From: DATJGS01 sp035494735
Lineage (GTDB): Bacteria; Eisenbacteria; RBG-16-71-46
Length of the DNA: 64,000 nt
Direction: 5' to 3'
NCBI GenBank assembly: GCA_035494735.1
Contig: DATJGS010000009.1
Coordinates: 56,681 to 120,680 of the forward strand
Made by a program: the position numbers and the translations under genes. Positions 38,583 through 46,583 of the stretch are shown piece after piece; positions within the stretch are counted from its first letter, which is position 1, and each line of letters begins with the position of its first letter. A model generated the notes under the pieces. That model did not search any database and was not told the DNA's origin. It saw nothing but the letters and a program-made list of their open reading frames with translations.

Positions 38583-40088
38583 GCGCACGCGGGCCAGCAC
38601 CCACAGCTCCGTCGGCCCGGGCGTCGAGGCGATGACCGTGGCCCGCGTGTAGCGGACGAGCAGGGAGTCGCGTTCGGCGACGCTGCGGAACGGCGCACCG
38701 GCGCCGGCGAAGCCGGCGTCGGACTCGAGTTCGCGCCGGCGCACGACGAGCCAGTCGGGCCGCTCGGCGGCCGCCACGTCCGAGTACCATCCCGCGCCCT
38801 GCATGCGCCGTCGCGTGACCTCGGGGCTGACGAGTCCGACCTCGTCGACGACCACGAGCGGGCACGTCCAGCCGATGATGCCGATGGGCTCGAGCATCAC
38901 CTTCTGCCCGGGACGCGCGTGGACCTGGAGCCAGTCGGCGACGCCGCCGAAGTCCTGGGTCTCGGCCTGCGAGCGCCCGATGTAGAGCGGCGCCGTTCCC
39001 CACCACATCCCGGCGAGGAAACACGCGAGCGCGACGTAGAGCGCCGGGCCGCGCGTCAGCGACGGCAGTCCCGCGGCCGCGACGAGCGCGACGCCGGCCA
39101 GCGGCACGGCCAGGTACCAGTAGAAGTACGACACGCCGAGCGCGGAATACCCGGCCATCACGAGCAGCATGACGCCCGCCGCGCGCGCGAACGCGCGCTC
39201 GCGATGCGGCCACAGCGCACGCATGCCGAGCGCGAACGCCGGCGCGAGGACGACGGCGACCAGGAACAGATGGACGCCCTCCTGCGTGCCGGGCGGCACG
39301 CCCAGCGGGAACGGCACGAGCCACTCCCACCACGCGCGTCCCGCCCACGGCCCCGGCGTCCCATAGACGTGCGCCTTGGCGAGCACGCTCTGCGGCACGA
39401 TCGAGCCGAAGTCCCGCCAGAGCAGGAGCAGCGCCGGCACGACGAGGGCGGCGGCGATCCCGCGGTCGCGCCACGTCGCGCCGACGCCGAGCACGCACGC
39501 CGCGGCCAGGCCTTCGGGGCGCGACAGTGCGAGGGCGGCGAGCGCGGGACCGGCCAGGACGTGGCGCCGTTCGACGAGCGTCGCGGCCAGCACGACGAGC
39601 ATCACGACGACGCCGTTCTCCATGCCCGAAGCGGCGACCGCCGAGAAGTAGAACCACGTCGCGAAGAACAGGGCGAAGCACCAGGCGGCGGCGCGCGACA
39701 CGTGACGCTCGAGTCCGCGCGTGAGCAGCACGAGCGTCACGCCGTCGGCCAGCCACGCGCTGGCGCGCGCCCAGATCACCGGGTCGTGGACGAGGCGGAT
39801 GCCGAACGCCAGCCACAGCGTCCACAGCGGCGACGAGAAGCCCATGACGTGCGCGCCCGGGTTGTACACGAGCCCGTGGCCGCCCGCCAGATTGCGCGCG
39901 TAGCGGAACGTGATGTACGCGTCCTCGGCCGAGGCCGGGAGCAGCCAACCGGCGGTCAGGCGCGACACGGCCAGGAGGAGGAGCGGGACGACGTAGGGGG
40001 AGCGCAGGTCGAGCGGGCCGCGCGCGGGCGCCGGCTTCGCGGCGGCGGTCGACGGCGTGCGCGGGCCCTCGCGGGACTTGGGAGGCAT
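38580..40088 (-). CDS. GT-C type membrane glycosyltransferase (arabinofuranosyltransferase-like)
   Basis: 502 aa from ATG 40088 (MPPKSREGP); the open frame extends further upstream, but those residues are low-complexity and lie beyond the likely promoter. Ten or more membrane helices. The first periplasmic loop, ASAEDAYITFRYARNLAGGH and GLVYNPGAHVMGFSSPLWTL, is the DDxY-type catalytic loop of polyprenyl-phosphate-sugar enzymes such as AftB-like proteins. A soluble C-terminal domain follows (residues ~400-502: GGVADWLQVHARPGQKVML). Probably transfers a sugar from a lipid carrier to a surface polymer; the acceptor is unknown. Confidence 0.8.
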   Translation of the reverse strand: MPPKSREGPRTPSTAAAKPAPARGPLDLRSPYVVPLLLLAVSRLTAGWLLPASAEDAYITFRYARNLAGGHGLVYNPGAHVMGFSSPLWTLWLAFGIRLVHDPVIWARASAWLADGVTLVLLTRGLERHVSRAAAWCFALFFATWFYFSAVAASGMENGVVVMLVVLAATLVERRHVLAGPALAALALSRPEGLAAACVLGVGATWRDRGIAAALVVPALLLLWRDFGSIVPQSVLAKAHVYGTPGPWAGRAWWEWLVPFPLGVPPGTQEGVHLFLVAVVLAPAFALGMRALWPHRERAFARAAGVMLLVMAGYSALGVSYFYWYLAVPLAGVALVAAAGLPSLTRGPALYVALACFLAGMWWGTAPLYIGRSQAETQDFGGVADWLQVHARPGQKVMLEPIGIIGWTCPLVVVDEVGLVSPEVTRRRMQGAGWYSDVAAAERPDWLVVRRRELESDAGFAGAGAPFRSVAERDSLLVRYTRATVIASTPGPTELWVLARVR

Positions 40089-40164
40089 GTCGGGCGTGCG
40101 ACCTCTCTTGAGGGCTGTCGGCGGGCGGCGTCGAGCCCGCGGCCTGCCGGCGGGCGCGGGCCGC

Positions 40165-40194
40165 ACATTAGGCAACGGCGCCCTCGCGCGGCAA
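40165..40194 (-). promoter_or_regulatory. Probable promoter of the GT-C gene
   Basis: On the minus strand, TTGCCG (40194-40189), an 18-nt spacer, then TAATGT (40170-40165). It would give a leader of about 70 nt before ATG 40088. Confidence 0.55.
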
Positions 40195-40244
40195 GGCGGG
40201 CGGCTCGGGGCGGAGTCGGGCGCGGCGTTTCCCCCCGCGATTTC

Positions 40245-40273
40245 TTGACCTGCTGCGGCGGGTTTCTTAGTGT
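40245..40273 (+). promoter_or_regulatory. Promoter P1 of the PstS-like/Exb locus
   Basis: TTGACC (40245-40250), 17-nt spacer, TAGTGT (40268-40273), about 80 nt before ATG 40362. Confidence 0.65.
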
Positions 40274-40350
40274 GCGCGGACCTGAACCCACCCGCCGGCG
40301 CGCGGTGAAAGGGCCTCGTGCCCGAGCCGCCGTCCACGCCGCACCCAGGA

Positions 40351-40380
40351 TTGACAGCGGCATGACGCTCTCCCTAAACT
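40351..40380 (+). promoter_or_regulatory. Possible second promoter P2 across the PstS-like start
   Basis: TTGACA (40351-40356), 18-nt spacer, TAAACT (40375-40380). The spacer contains ATG 40362, so transcripts from here would need a downstream start, for example ATG 40434. Confidence 0.45.
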
Positions 40381-41321
40381 CACAGTCCTTCGTTGTCCGC
40401 TGCGCCGGCCTCTCGAATCCCATACTCGCGTCCATGGCCATCCTCTTGTCGGGGATCGCGATGGGTTGTGCGCCGCAGGCGCGGCACCAGCGGGTGGAAG
40501 ATTCGCTCACCAGCGGGCGTATTTTGATCGTGTGCGCCCACGAGGCCACGAGCCTCATCTCACGCGAGCGGGCGGCCTTCGCGGCGCTCTACCCGCAATC
40601 GAGCTTCGAGGTGCGCGACACGACCTCGCGCGAGGCGATCCGCGCGCTGTTCGCCGCCGAGTGCGACCTGGCGGTGATCACGCGCGAACTGTCGCCGGAG
40701 GAACGCGCTGCGGCGGTGCGGGGTAGGTTGGAGTTGGAAGGGTACCGATTCGCGAGGGACGCGGTCGTGATGCTGGTGAACCCGGGAAATCGGGTGGAGA
40801 ACCTGGCGATGGACGATCTGGGGAAGATCTATCAGGGCGAGGTGACGGACTGGTCGGAACTCGGCGGTGCGCCGGGCGCGATCGAGCCGATCGCGCAGCG
40901 CGCGAACCGCGACATCACCGACTTCTTCGTGGCCCGCGTCCTGGCCGGCGAGCCGATGCGCGCGCGCGTCCGCGTCGCGGATGCGGACTCGCAGGTCGTC
41001 GCCGAGGTGACGTCGCACCCCGGGGCCATCGGCTACGTGTCGCTGGCGTGGGCCGAACGCGGCGCGAAGGCGCTGCACGTGTCGTCGCTGACCGGGCTCA
41101 AGTACTGGGCGCCGGATCTCGAGACGGTGTACGCGGGCGAGTATCCGCTCACCCGTTTCTTCAATTTCTACCGGCGCCCGCGCGGCGCCCAGCTGGGCGC
41201 GGGGTTCATCACCTACGTGACCAGCATGGACGGCCAGCGCGACGTGCACGAAGCGGGGCTGGTTCCGACCGCGGTGCCGGTGCGGTTCGTACGTCGCTCC
41301 CCGATGCTCAGCAGTCACTGA
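40362..41321 (+). CDS. PstS-like substrate-binding lipoprotein
   Basis: 319 aa from ATG 40362 (AGGA at 40347-40350). The export signal ends in a lipobox-like SGIAMGC near residue 39, so it is probably a lipoprotein. The body has the periplasmic-binding fold of the PstS/'PBP-like 2' group: RILIVCAHEATSLISRERAAF, CDLAVITRELSPEE, LVNPGNRVENLAMDDLGKIY, VTDWSELGG, and HPGAIGYVSLAWAERGAK. No pstCAB genes are near. Instead a TPR, STAS, Exb and Ton set follows. From general knowledge, Bacteroidota often place such a protein next to ExbB-ExbD-ExbD-TonB and a TPR protein, so a role in energised outer-membrane uptake or sensing is more likely than classical Pst transport. Confidence 0.82.
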   Translation: MTLSLNSQSFVVRCAGLSNPILASMAILLSGIAMGCAPQARHQRVEDSLTSGRILIVCAHEATSLISRERAAFAALYPQSSFEVRDTTSREAIRALFAAECDLAVITRELSPEERAAAVRGRLELEGYRFARDAVVMLVNPGNRVENLAMDDLGKIYQGEVTDWSELGGAPGAIEPIAQRANRDITDFFVARVLAGEPMRARVRVADADSQVVAEVTSHPGAIGYVSLAWAERGAKALHVSSLTGLKYWAPDLETVYAGEYPLTRFFNFYRRPRGAQLGAGFITYVTSMDGQRDVHEAGLVPTAVPVRFVRRSPMLSSH

Positions 41322-41335
41322 ACTTGAGGAGAGGG

Positions 41336-43135
41336 ATGCCACTCAACCTGCCAGTCGATTTTCGCAATCGCCCCGCGCGCGGCGCGGGCCTCGTGGGGAC
41401 GTGCCTCGCGCTGCTCCTTCTCGCCGCGCCCGCGGCGCGGGCCGACGACCTGCGCGACGCGCGCGCCGCGTTCGCGGGCGGACGCCTCGACGACGCCATG
41501 CGTCTGTTCGAGAAGGCGGCCAACTCGGGCCTGGCCGAGGGTCGCGCGGGCGTGGGCCAGGTCTGGCTGAAGCGCCGCCAGTACGACAAGGCGATGGAGG
41601 CGTTCCAGACCGCTCAGAAGATGGACGGCTCGCTCGCGCTGGCGTACTACGGCCAGGGCGAAGTGCTGCGCCGCGAGGACAAGTGCAGCGAGGCGACGCC
41701 GCTCTACGCGAAGGCCACGGACCTCGACAAGCGCTTCCCCGAGGCGCAGCTCGCGCTCGGCCAGTGCCTCGTCGCGCTCAACCAGCACGAGAAGGCGGTG
41801 GCGGCGCTGAACGAGGGTCTCAAGTGGGGCCCCAAGTGGCGGCCCAAGTTCCTGGTCGCGCTCGGCGACGCCGAGCTGGCGCGCGACTCGCTGCGCGATG
41901 CCGGCATCTACTACACGCGGGCGCGTGAAGAATCGCCCGAGGATCCGACGCCGCGCATCGCGCTCGGCAACTTCTATCTGAAGCGCGGCACGTGGGCGCT
42001 GGCCGTGCCCGAGTTCCAGTCCGCGCTCGCCATGGATTCGATGGACGTCGACGTGCACTACGGTCTCGGTCAGGCGCTGTACTTCGATCAGCGCTACAAC
42101 GACGCCCTGGACGAGTACCACTGGGTCGTAGCCCACGATCCGGATTTCGCGCCGGGCGAACTCGCGCTGGGCAACCTCCTGTACCTGGCGGCGGAGCGCG
42201 ACGCGAAGCGCTACGCCGAGGCGAAGGAGCCGCTCGAGAAGTACACACAGCTCATGCCGAACGACGGGCGCGGCTGGAGTCTGCTGGGGCGCACGTACGC
42301 CGGGCTGCACATGAAGGACGAGGCGCTGGCCGCCATGCTCAAGGCCCAGGGGCTGGGCGACAAGAGCAAGGACATGTACACGAACCTGGGTCGCATCTAC
42401 GCCGAGCGCAAGGAGTGGGACAAGGCCCTGGACGCGTTCTCGAAGGGCGAGCCCACAGCGCGCGACCAGCTCGTGATCGGGCAGATGTTCGTGTTCTCCG
42501 GTCGCACCCCGCAGGCCGATTCCGTGTACCAGATCATCGTCAATGCGGACTCCACCCGGAGCGACGCGCGCTTCGCGCTCAACGAGATGGGTAAGCTGCA
42601 TTTCCGGCAGAAGGACTACCCCGGAGCCATTTCCATCCTGCAGAGACGAATCAGGCTTGACCCCAACAACGACGAGGCTTACTACTATATCGGTTTGTCG
42701 TACAAGGAGATGAAGCAGTATCCGGACGCGTTGAACGCGCTCCGCCAGGCGGCGACCCTCGGGGACGCCAAGGGCGACCGGCACTTCTGGTACGGGCTTC
42801 TGCTCGAACAGGCCGACTCGACCGCGCAGGCGGTGCACGAGTTCCAGCGTTCGCTGGAGTTGGATTCGACGAGCGTGACCGCGGCGATCGCGTACCGCCA
42901 GTTGGGCTATCGGCGGTTGCTCGCCAAGGACTACGCCGGCGCGATCCCGCAGCTGGAGCGTTCGGCCACGGTGAACCCGAACGACGTGCAGGCGTTGGTG
43001 TGGCTCGCGCAGGGCTATCAGAACTCCGGAAATCGCGAGAAGGCGCTCGAAAACTACGATCGCGTTCTGAAGATCGATCCTCAGCAGGCCGACGCCCTCA
43101 AGGGCAAGAAGAGCCTTAACGGAGGGGGAAAATGA
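41336..43135 (+). CDS. Secreted TPR-repeat protein
   Basis: 599 aa. Signal peptide (GLVGTCLALLLLAAPAARA, cut near residue 36) and then about 14 TPR-like units to the end, for example RLDDAMRLFEKAANSGLAEG, EKALENYDRVLKIDPQQADA. It is therefore a periplasmic scaffold for protein contacts. Preceded by GAGGAGAGG, 14 nt after the PstS-like gene, and coupled to the first STAS gene by ATGA. A short stretch at 42585-42720 uses rare Arg codons (AGA, CGA, AGG). Confidence 0.88.
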   Translation: MPLNLPVDFRNRPARGAGLVGTCLALLLLAAPAARADDLRDARAAFAGGRLDDAMRLFEKAANSGLAEGRAGVGQVWLKRRQYDKAMEAFQTAQKMDGSLALAYYGQGEVLRREDKCSEATPLYAKATDLDKRFPEAQLALGQCLVALNQHEKAVAALNEGLKWGPKWRPKFLVALGDAELARDSLRDAGIYYTRAREESPEDPTPRIALGNFYLKRGTWALAVPEFQSALAMDSMDVDVHYGLGQALYFDQRYNDALDEYHWVVAHDPDFAPGELALGNLLYLAAERDAKRYAEAKEPLEKYTQLMPNDGRGWSLLGRTYAGLHMKDEALAAMLKAQGLGDKSKDMYTNLGRIYAERKEWDKALDAFSKGEPTARDQLVIGQMFVFSGRTPQADSVYQIIVNADSTRSDARFALNEMGKLHFRQKDYPGAISILQRRIRLDPNNDEAYYYIGLSYKEMKQYPDALNALRQAATLGDAKGDRHFWYGLLLEQADSTAQAVHEFQRSLELDSTSVTAAIAYRQLGYRRLLAKDYAGAIPQLERSATVNPNDVQALVWLAQGYQNSGNREKALENYDRVLKIDPQQADALKGKKSLNGGGK

Positions 43136-43479
43136 AGCAACGCCAGGTGGGGAGCATCGCGGTGCTGGCGCCGAAGGGGTACCTGACCGGCGGCGAGGAG
43201 ACCGAGGAGTTGGAGCGCGCGATCAAGGCCCTGGGCGATGCGGGCAACAAGCATCTCGTCATCAATCTCGGCGAGACGCAGCACCTGAACTCGACGGCGC
43301 TCGGGGTTCTCATCTCGGCGCACTCGAGCTACGTCAAGCGCGGCGGCCAGATGAAGCTGTGCTCCGTCGACAAGCGCATCGAGAACATCTTCGTGATCAC
43401 GAAACTGTCGCTGGTGTTCGACGTGTACTCGAACGAGGAGCAGGCGATCGCCAGCTTCGCGGAAAAGGAGTCGGTGTAG
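43132..43479 (+). CDS. STAS-domain protein (anti-sigma-factor antagonist type), copy 1
   Basis: 115 aa, a single STAS domain: IAVLAPKGYLTGGEETEELE, HLVINLGETQHLNSTALGVL and KLCSVDKRIENIFVITKLS. The Ser of LNSTALGVLI is where a partner kinase phosphorylates SpoIIAA/RsbV. No anti-sigma kinase or phosphatase gene is in the window. ATG 43132 overlaps the TPR stop, with GGAGGGGG just before it. It may act as a switch on gene expression or on envelope complexes. Confidence 0.9.
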   Translation: MKQRQVGSIAVLAPKGYLTGGEETEELERAIKALGDAGNKHLVINLGETQHLNSTALGVLISAHSSYVKRGGQMKLCSVDKRIENIFVITKLSLVFDVYSNEEQAIASFAEKESV

Positions 43480-43494
43480 GCGCTCCCCAGCGCC
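43479..43494 (+). other. Hairpin between the two STAS genes
   Basis: GGCGCT (43479-43484), loop CCCC, AGCGCC (43489-43494). A perfect 6-bp stem directly after the first STAS stop. It could set relative expression of the two copies. Confidence 0.4.
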
Positions 43495-43507
43495 CACCGA
43501 TCGCGCC

Positions 43508-43849
43508 ATGGCCGTCCGCCGCAAGCAGGTCCGCAGCATCGCAGTGCTGGCCCTGAAAGGCAGCTTCTTCGGCGACACCGAGACCGACGAATTGCAGAAA
43601 GCCATCATGGACGAGGCGGCCTCGGGCAACACGCGCCTCGTGCTGAACCTGTCCGAATGCCAGGCGCTCAACTCGATCGCCATCGGAGTGCTGATGCGCG
43701 GCTACGCCAACTACAAGGGGCGCGGCGGCGAGATCAAGTTGTGCGGGCTGGGCAAGCGGGTGAAGGACATCTTCACCATGACGAAGCTGATCATGGTGTT
43801 CGATCACCACGAAACCGAAGAGCAGACGCTCGCCAGTTTCGCGGAGTAG
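43508..43849 (+). CDS. STAS-domain protein, copy 2
   Basis: 113 aa, a paralogue of the preceding gene (shared SIAVLA-KG, LNS-A-GVL, GG-IKLCG and MTKL--VFD patterns). The phospho-acceptor Ser is kept in ALNSIAIGVLM. No clear Shine-Dalgarno site precedes ATG 43508; expression may depend on copy 1. Tandem STAS proteins without a kinase suggest a heterodimer or antagonistic pair. Confidence 0.88.
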   Translation: MAVRRKQVRSIAVLALKGSFFGDTETDELQKAIMDEAASGNTRLVLNLSECQALNSIAIGVLMRGYANYKGRGGEIKLCGLGKRVKDIFTMTKLIMVFDHHETEEQTLASFAE

Positions 43850-43852
43850 CAG

Positions 43853-43876
43853 GCCGGCGTCCCCTGCCGGCGGTTT
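43853..43876 (+). terminator. Short hairpin after the STAS pair
   Basis: GCCGGC (43853-43858) and GCCGGC (43866-43871) around a 7-nt loop, followed by GGTTT. A weak terminator candidate ahead of the Exb genes. The remaining gap to 44018 shows no clear promoter. Confidence 0.35.
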
Positions 43877-44018
43877 GAGTCTCTGAGAAGGCGAAGGGTG
43901 AGGAGAGAGGCCGGATCGGCCTCGGACCGAACCGCACGGGCGGGATCACCGCTCAGACCGATCAACCTCCCGCTCCGCGGCCCAAGGGTGCGCGTCGGGA
44001 ATGGAGGAGTTGGATTCC

Positions 44019-44756
44019 ATGAACCGTTACCTCGTGCCGCTCGGTTTCCTTCTGGCCCTCGCCGTTTCCATCGGGATCTGGACGCAACTCCCGCGTCTCG
44101 GAGACGTCGGTGAGCAGATGCAGAAGGGTGGCCCGCTCGTCGCGGCGCTGATCATGCTGATCATCCTGCAGACGTCGTTCATCATCGAGCGCCTGCTCAG
44201 CCTGCGGAAGGCCCAGGGTCGCGGTTCCCTCCCCGACTTCCTGAACAACGTGCGCAAGCGCCTGCACAATGGCGACGTCGAAGGCGCCATCAAGCTGTGC
44301 GCCGCGCAGCGCGGCTCGGCGGCGAACGTCATTCGCGCCGGGCTCGAGCGCTACCTGCAGGTGCGTTCGGAAGGGGCGACGAAGGAGAAGATCGTCTCCG
44401 AGACGCAGGCCGCCATCCAGGAAGCGAACGGCCTGGAAGTGCCGCTGCTCGAGCGCAACCTGATCGCGCTGTCCACGATCGCCTCGATCTCGACCATGAT
44501 CGGACTGCTCGGAACGGTCATCGGCATGATCCGCTCGTTCGCCGCGCTCGGTCACACCGGCGCCGTGGACGCCTCCAAGCTGGCGGTCGGTATTTCCGAG
44601 GCGCTCATCAACACGGCCGGCGGTCTGTTCTCGGCCATCGCCGGCATCGTGGCGTACAATGTGTTCGTGACGCGCGTCGACAACTTCAACTACATGATGG
44701 ACGAGGCCTCGTACGAGGCCGTCCAGCTGCTGTCCGCGTCGTCCGACCGGAAGTAG
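44019..44756 (+). CDS. exbB: ExbB/TolQ/MotA-family proton channel
   Basis: Inner-membrane proton channel that powers TonB. 245 aa from ATG 44019, which has GGAGG at 44003-44007; ATG 44001 lies on top of that site and is less likely. Membrane helices: LVPLGFLLALAVSIGIW, GGPLVAALIMLIILQTSFIIE, ALSTIASISTMIGLLGTVIG and INTAGGLFSAIAGIVAYNVF. The pattern TMIGLLGTVIGMIRSF and EALINTAGGLFSAI is diagnostic of the ExbB/TolQ family. Confidence 0.93.
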   Translation: MNRYLVPLGFLLALAVSIGIWTQLPRLGDVGEQMQKGGPLVAALIMLIILQTSFIIERLLSLRKAQGRGSLPDFLNNVRKRLHNGDVEGAIKLCAAQRGSAANVIRAGLERYLQVRSEGATKEKIVSETQAAIQEANGLEVPLLERNLIALSTIASISTMIGLLGTVIGMIRSFAALGHTGAVDASKLAVGISEALINTAGGLFSAIAGIVAYNVFVTRVDNFNYMMDEASYEAVQLLSASSDRK

Positions 44757-44769
44757 GAGCCAGGGCCCC

Positions 44770-45267
44770 ATGCTCAAGAAAAAGCGCCGCATCGGCATCA
44801 GCATCGACATGACGCCGATGGTCGACGTGGCTTTCCTGCTCCTGATCTTCTTCATGACGACGACGCAGTTCAAACCGCCGGAGAAGGACAAGATCACGTT
44901 GCCGGAGTCGAATTCCGAGGCGAAGGCGCCGGAGACCGGAGTCATCACGATCGCGGTCACGTCGCCCAGGCCGGACATGGGCAACCAGCCCAAGGTCACC
45001 GTGATCTATCGCCAGAATGGCGACGAAGTCCGCCGGGACATCGGGGCCGATGCCATCCTGACGGACATGCCGCTCGTCCTGTCGAACGCACGCGCCGCGA
45101 ACCCGTCCGCGCGCATCATCGTCAAAATGGACAAAGATGCGCCGTACGGGGTGATGGCCGACGTGATGCCCGCACTGCAGTCCGCGAACGCGCCGCGGTT
45201 CAACGTCCAGACCGAACTGGCGGGGAACGGCGGCCTCTTCAACCGGAAGGCGCCAGCGAAGCCTTAG
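44770..45267 (+). CDS. exbD: ExbD/TolR-family protein, copy 1
   Basis: 165 aa. A cytoplasmic tail, one membrane helix with the essential Asp (IDMTPMVDVAFLLLIFFMTT; Asp in PMVDVAFL), and a periplasmic domain. Partner of ExbB in the proton channel. It is 13 nt after exbB, and a second ExbD follows 23 nt later. Confidence 0.92.
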   Translation: MLKKKRRIGISIDMTPMVDVAFLLLIFFMTTTQFKPPEKDKITLPESNSEAKAPETGVITIAVTSPRPDMGNQPKVTVIYRQNGDEVRRDIGADAILTDMPLVLSNARAANPSARIIVKMDKDAPYGVMADVMPALQSANAPRFNVQTELAGNGGLFNRKAPAKP

Positions 45268-45290
45268 TCGCAACAGAAAGGTCATCGACG

Positions 45291-45782
45291 ATGGGTGCCG
45301 TAGACGCCCCACAACCCAGACAAGGCAAGAAGAAGGGCAAGGGATTCTCGCGCCCCAAGCGGCGCGTCGGCGTGCGCATCGACATGACGCCGATGGTCGA
45401 CGTGGCGTTCCTGCTCCTCATCTTCTTCATGGTCACGACTGTTTTCCGCACCCCGCAGGCCCTCGAGATCAATCTGCCACCCGACAAGGAAGCCAAGGTC
45501 GACGTGGCGGAGTCGAAGGTGCTGGTCATCCGGGTGCTGCCCGATCGCGCGTACTGGCGTCACGCCAAGGACCCATGGGCGCGTACCGACGTCGCGGGCT
45601 TGAGCAAGGTGCTCAAGCAGTATTCGAGTCTGTCCGAGACCATCGTACTGATTCAGATCGACCGCGACGCGAAGTTCAACAACATGGTCAAGATCATTGA
45701 CGACCTCGACCTGGCCAAGATGACGCGCTTCTCGCTCGGCACGCTCAAGCCCGAGGAGAAGAAGGAGGTCGAGTCGCTGTGA
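45291..45782 (+). CDS. exbD: ExbD/TolR-family protein, copy 2
   Basis: 163 aa. The same helix, IDMTPMVDVAFLLLIFFMVT, preceded by a Lys/Gly-rich tail (RQGKKKGKGFSRPKRR). The periplasmic domain differs from copy 1. Two ExbD genes after one ExbB suggest a heterodimeric ExbD in the pentameric channel, as in Bacteroidota loci. The stop overlaps the TonB GTG. Confidence 0.92.
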   Translation: MGAVDAPQPRQGKKKGKGFSRPKRRVGVRIDMTPMVDVAFLLLIFFMVTTVFRTPQALEINLPPDKEAKVDVAESKVLVIRVLPDRAYWRHAKDPWARTDVAGLSKVLKQYSSLSETIVLIQIDRDAKFNNMVKIIDDLDLAKMTRFSLGTLKPEEKKEVESL

Positions 45783-46519
45783 GCACGCACGTGAGTCCCA
45801 AGGACGAATCCGATTCGCTGTTCGAGTTCATGCCGTATGGCGCGCCCGAGCTGAAACAGGTCGCGAAGCCGTACATGTTCCGCGCGACGTCCACGAGCAT
45901 GGGCGCGTGGCTGCTGGTGTTCATCCTCGCGTTCACGACCAGCTTCATCATCGCGCACCGTCCACACGAGACCAGCGTCGTGGTCGTGCCGTATCGCGAG
46001 CTGGCCGCGCCACCTCCGCTCACGGACAAGCCGCCGCCGCCCAAGGTCGAGGTCACGCAGCAGATCGCGCCGCCGACGGCCGCCGCGCCGGTGCCGGTGC
46101 CGGATGCTCAGGCCCCGCCCGAGCAGCAGATCGCCACGCAGGATCAGTTGGCGGCGTCCACGCCGGGCACGTCGACCGAGGGCAACGATCAGATCGTGGT
46201 CGCGCCGCCCGAGGAAGACGCGCTGCCGAAGCTCGGCGATTACGTCTACGTGGAAGAGCTGCCGGAAGCGATCACGAAGGTGAATCCGGTCTATCCCGAC
46301 ATGGCGCGCGAAGCGAACGTGGACGGCACGGTGCTCGTGCAGGCGCTCGTCGGCAAGGACGGCAAGGTCAAGGACACGAAGGTGGTGAAGACGGACAGCG
46401 CGATGCTGAACGACGCGGCCGCGAACGCCGTGAAGCAGTGGATCTTCAAGCCCGCGCTCTCGAACAACAAGCCGGTCGCCGTGTGGGTCGCGGTCCCGGT
46501 GAGGTTCCACCTGCACTAG
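45779..46519 (+). CDS. tonB: TonB energy transducer
   Basis: 246 aa. Membrane helix near residues 41-59 (MGAWLLVFILAFTTSFIIA), a Pro-rich span (APPPLTDKPPPPKVEV, APPTAAAPVPVPDAQAPP) and a TonB C-terminal domain (YPDMAREANVDGTVLVQALV, then AVKQWIFKPALSNNKPVAVW). Transmits proton-motive force from ExbBD to outer-membrane receptors. GTG 45779 is coupled to the second exbD. No TonB-dependent receptor gene is in the window. Confidence 0.92.
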   Translation: MSTHVSPKDESDSLFEFMPYGAPELKQVAKPYMFRATSTSMGAWLLVFILAFTTSFIIAHRPHETSVVVVPYRELAAPPPLTDKPPPPKVEVTQQIAPPTAAAPVPVPDAQAPPEQQIATQDQLAASTPGTSTEGNDQIVVAPPEEDALPKLGDYVYVEELPEAITKVNPVYPDMAREANVDGTVLVQALVGKDGKVKDTKVVKTDSAMLNDAAANAVKQWIFKPALSNNKPVAVWVAVPVRFHLH

Positions 46520-46583
46520 TTCTGCAGGCAAGGAAGCAGACGAACGACCGGGTCCAACTCCTCCCCCAAAGAGGAGCAGCGTG

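Noticed and set aside
38919..40361. Plus-strand open frame running into the PstS-like gene
   Set aside because: It is antisense to the GT-C gene; the real start is ATG 40362 (or 40434) after the promoters in the intergenic gap.
44001..44018. ATG 44001 as the exbB start
   Set aside because: It overlaps the GGAGG that best serves ATG 44019, and the family N-terminus fits MNRYLVP.
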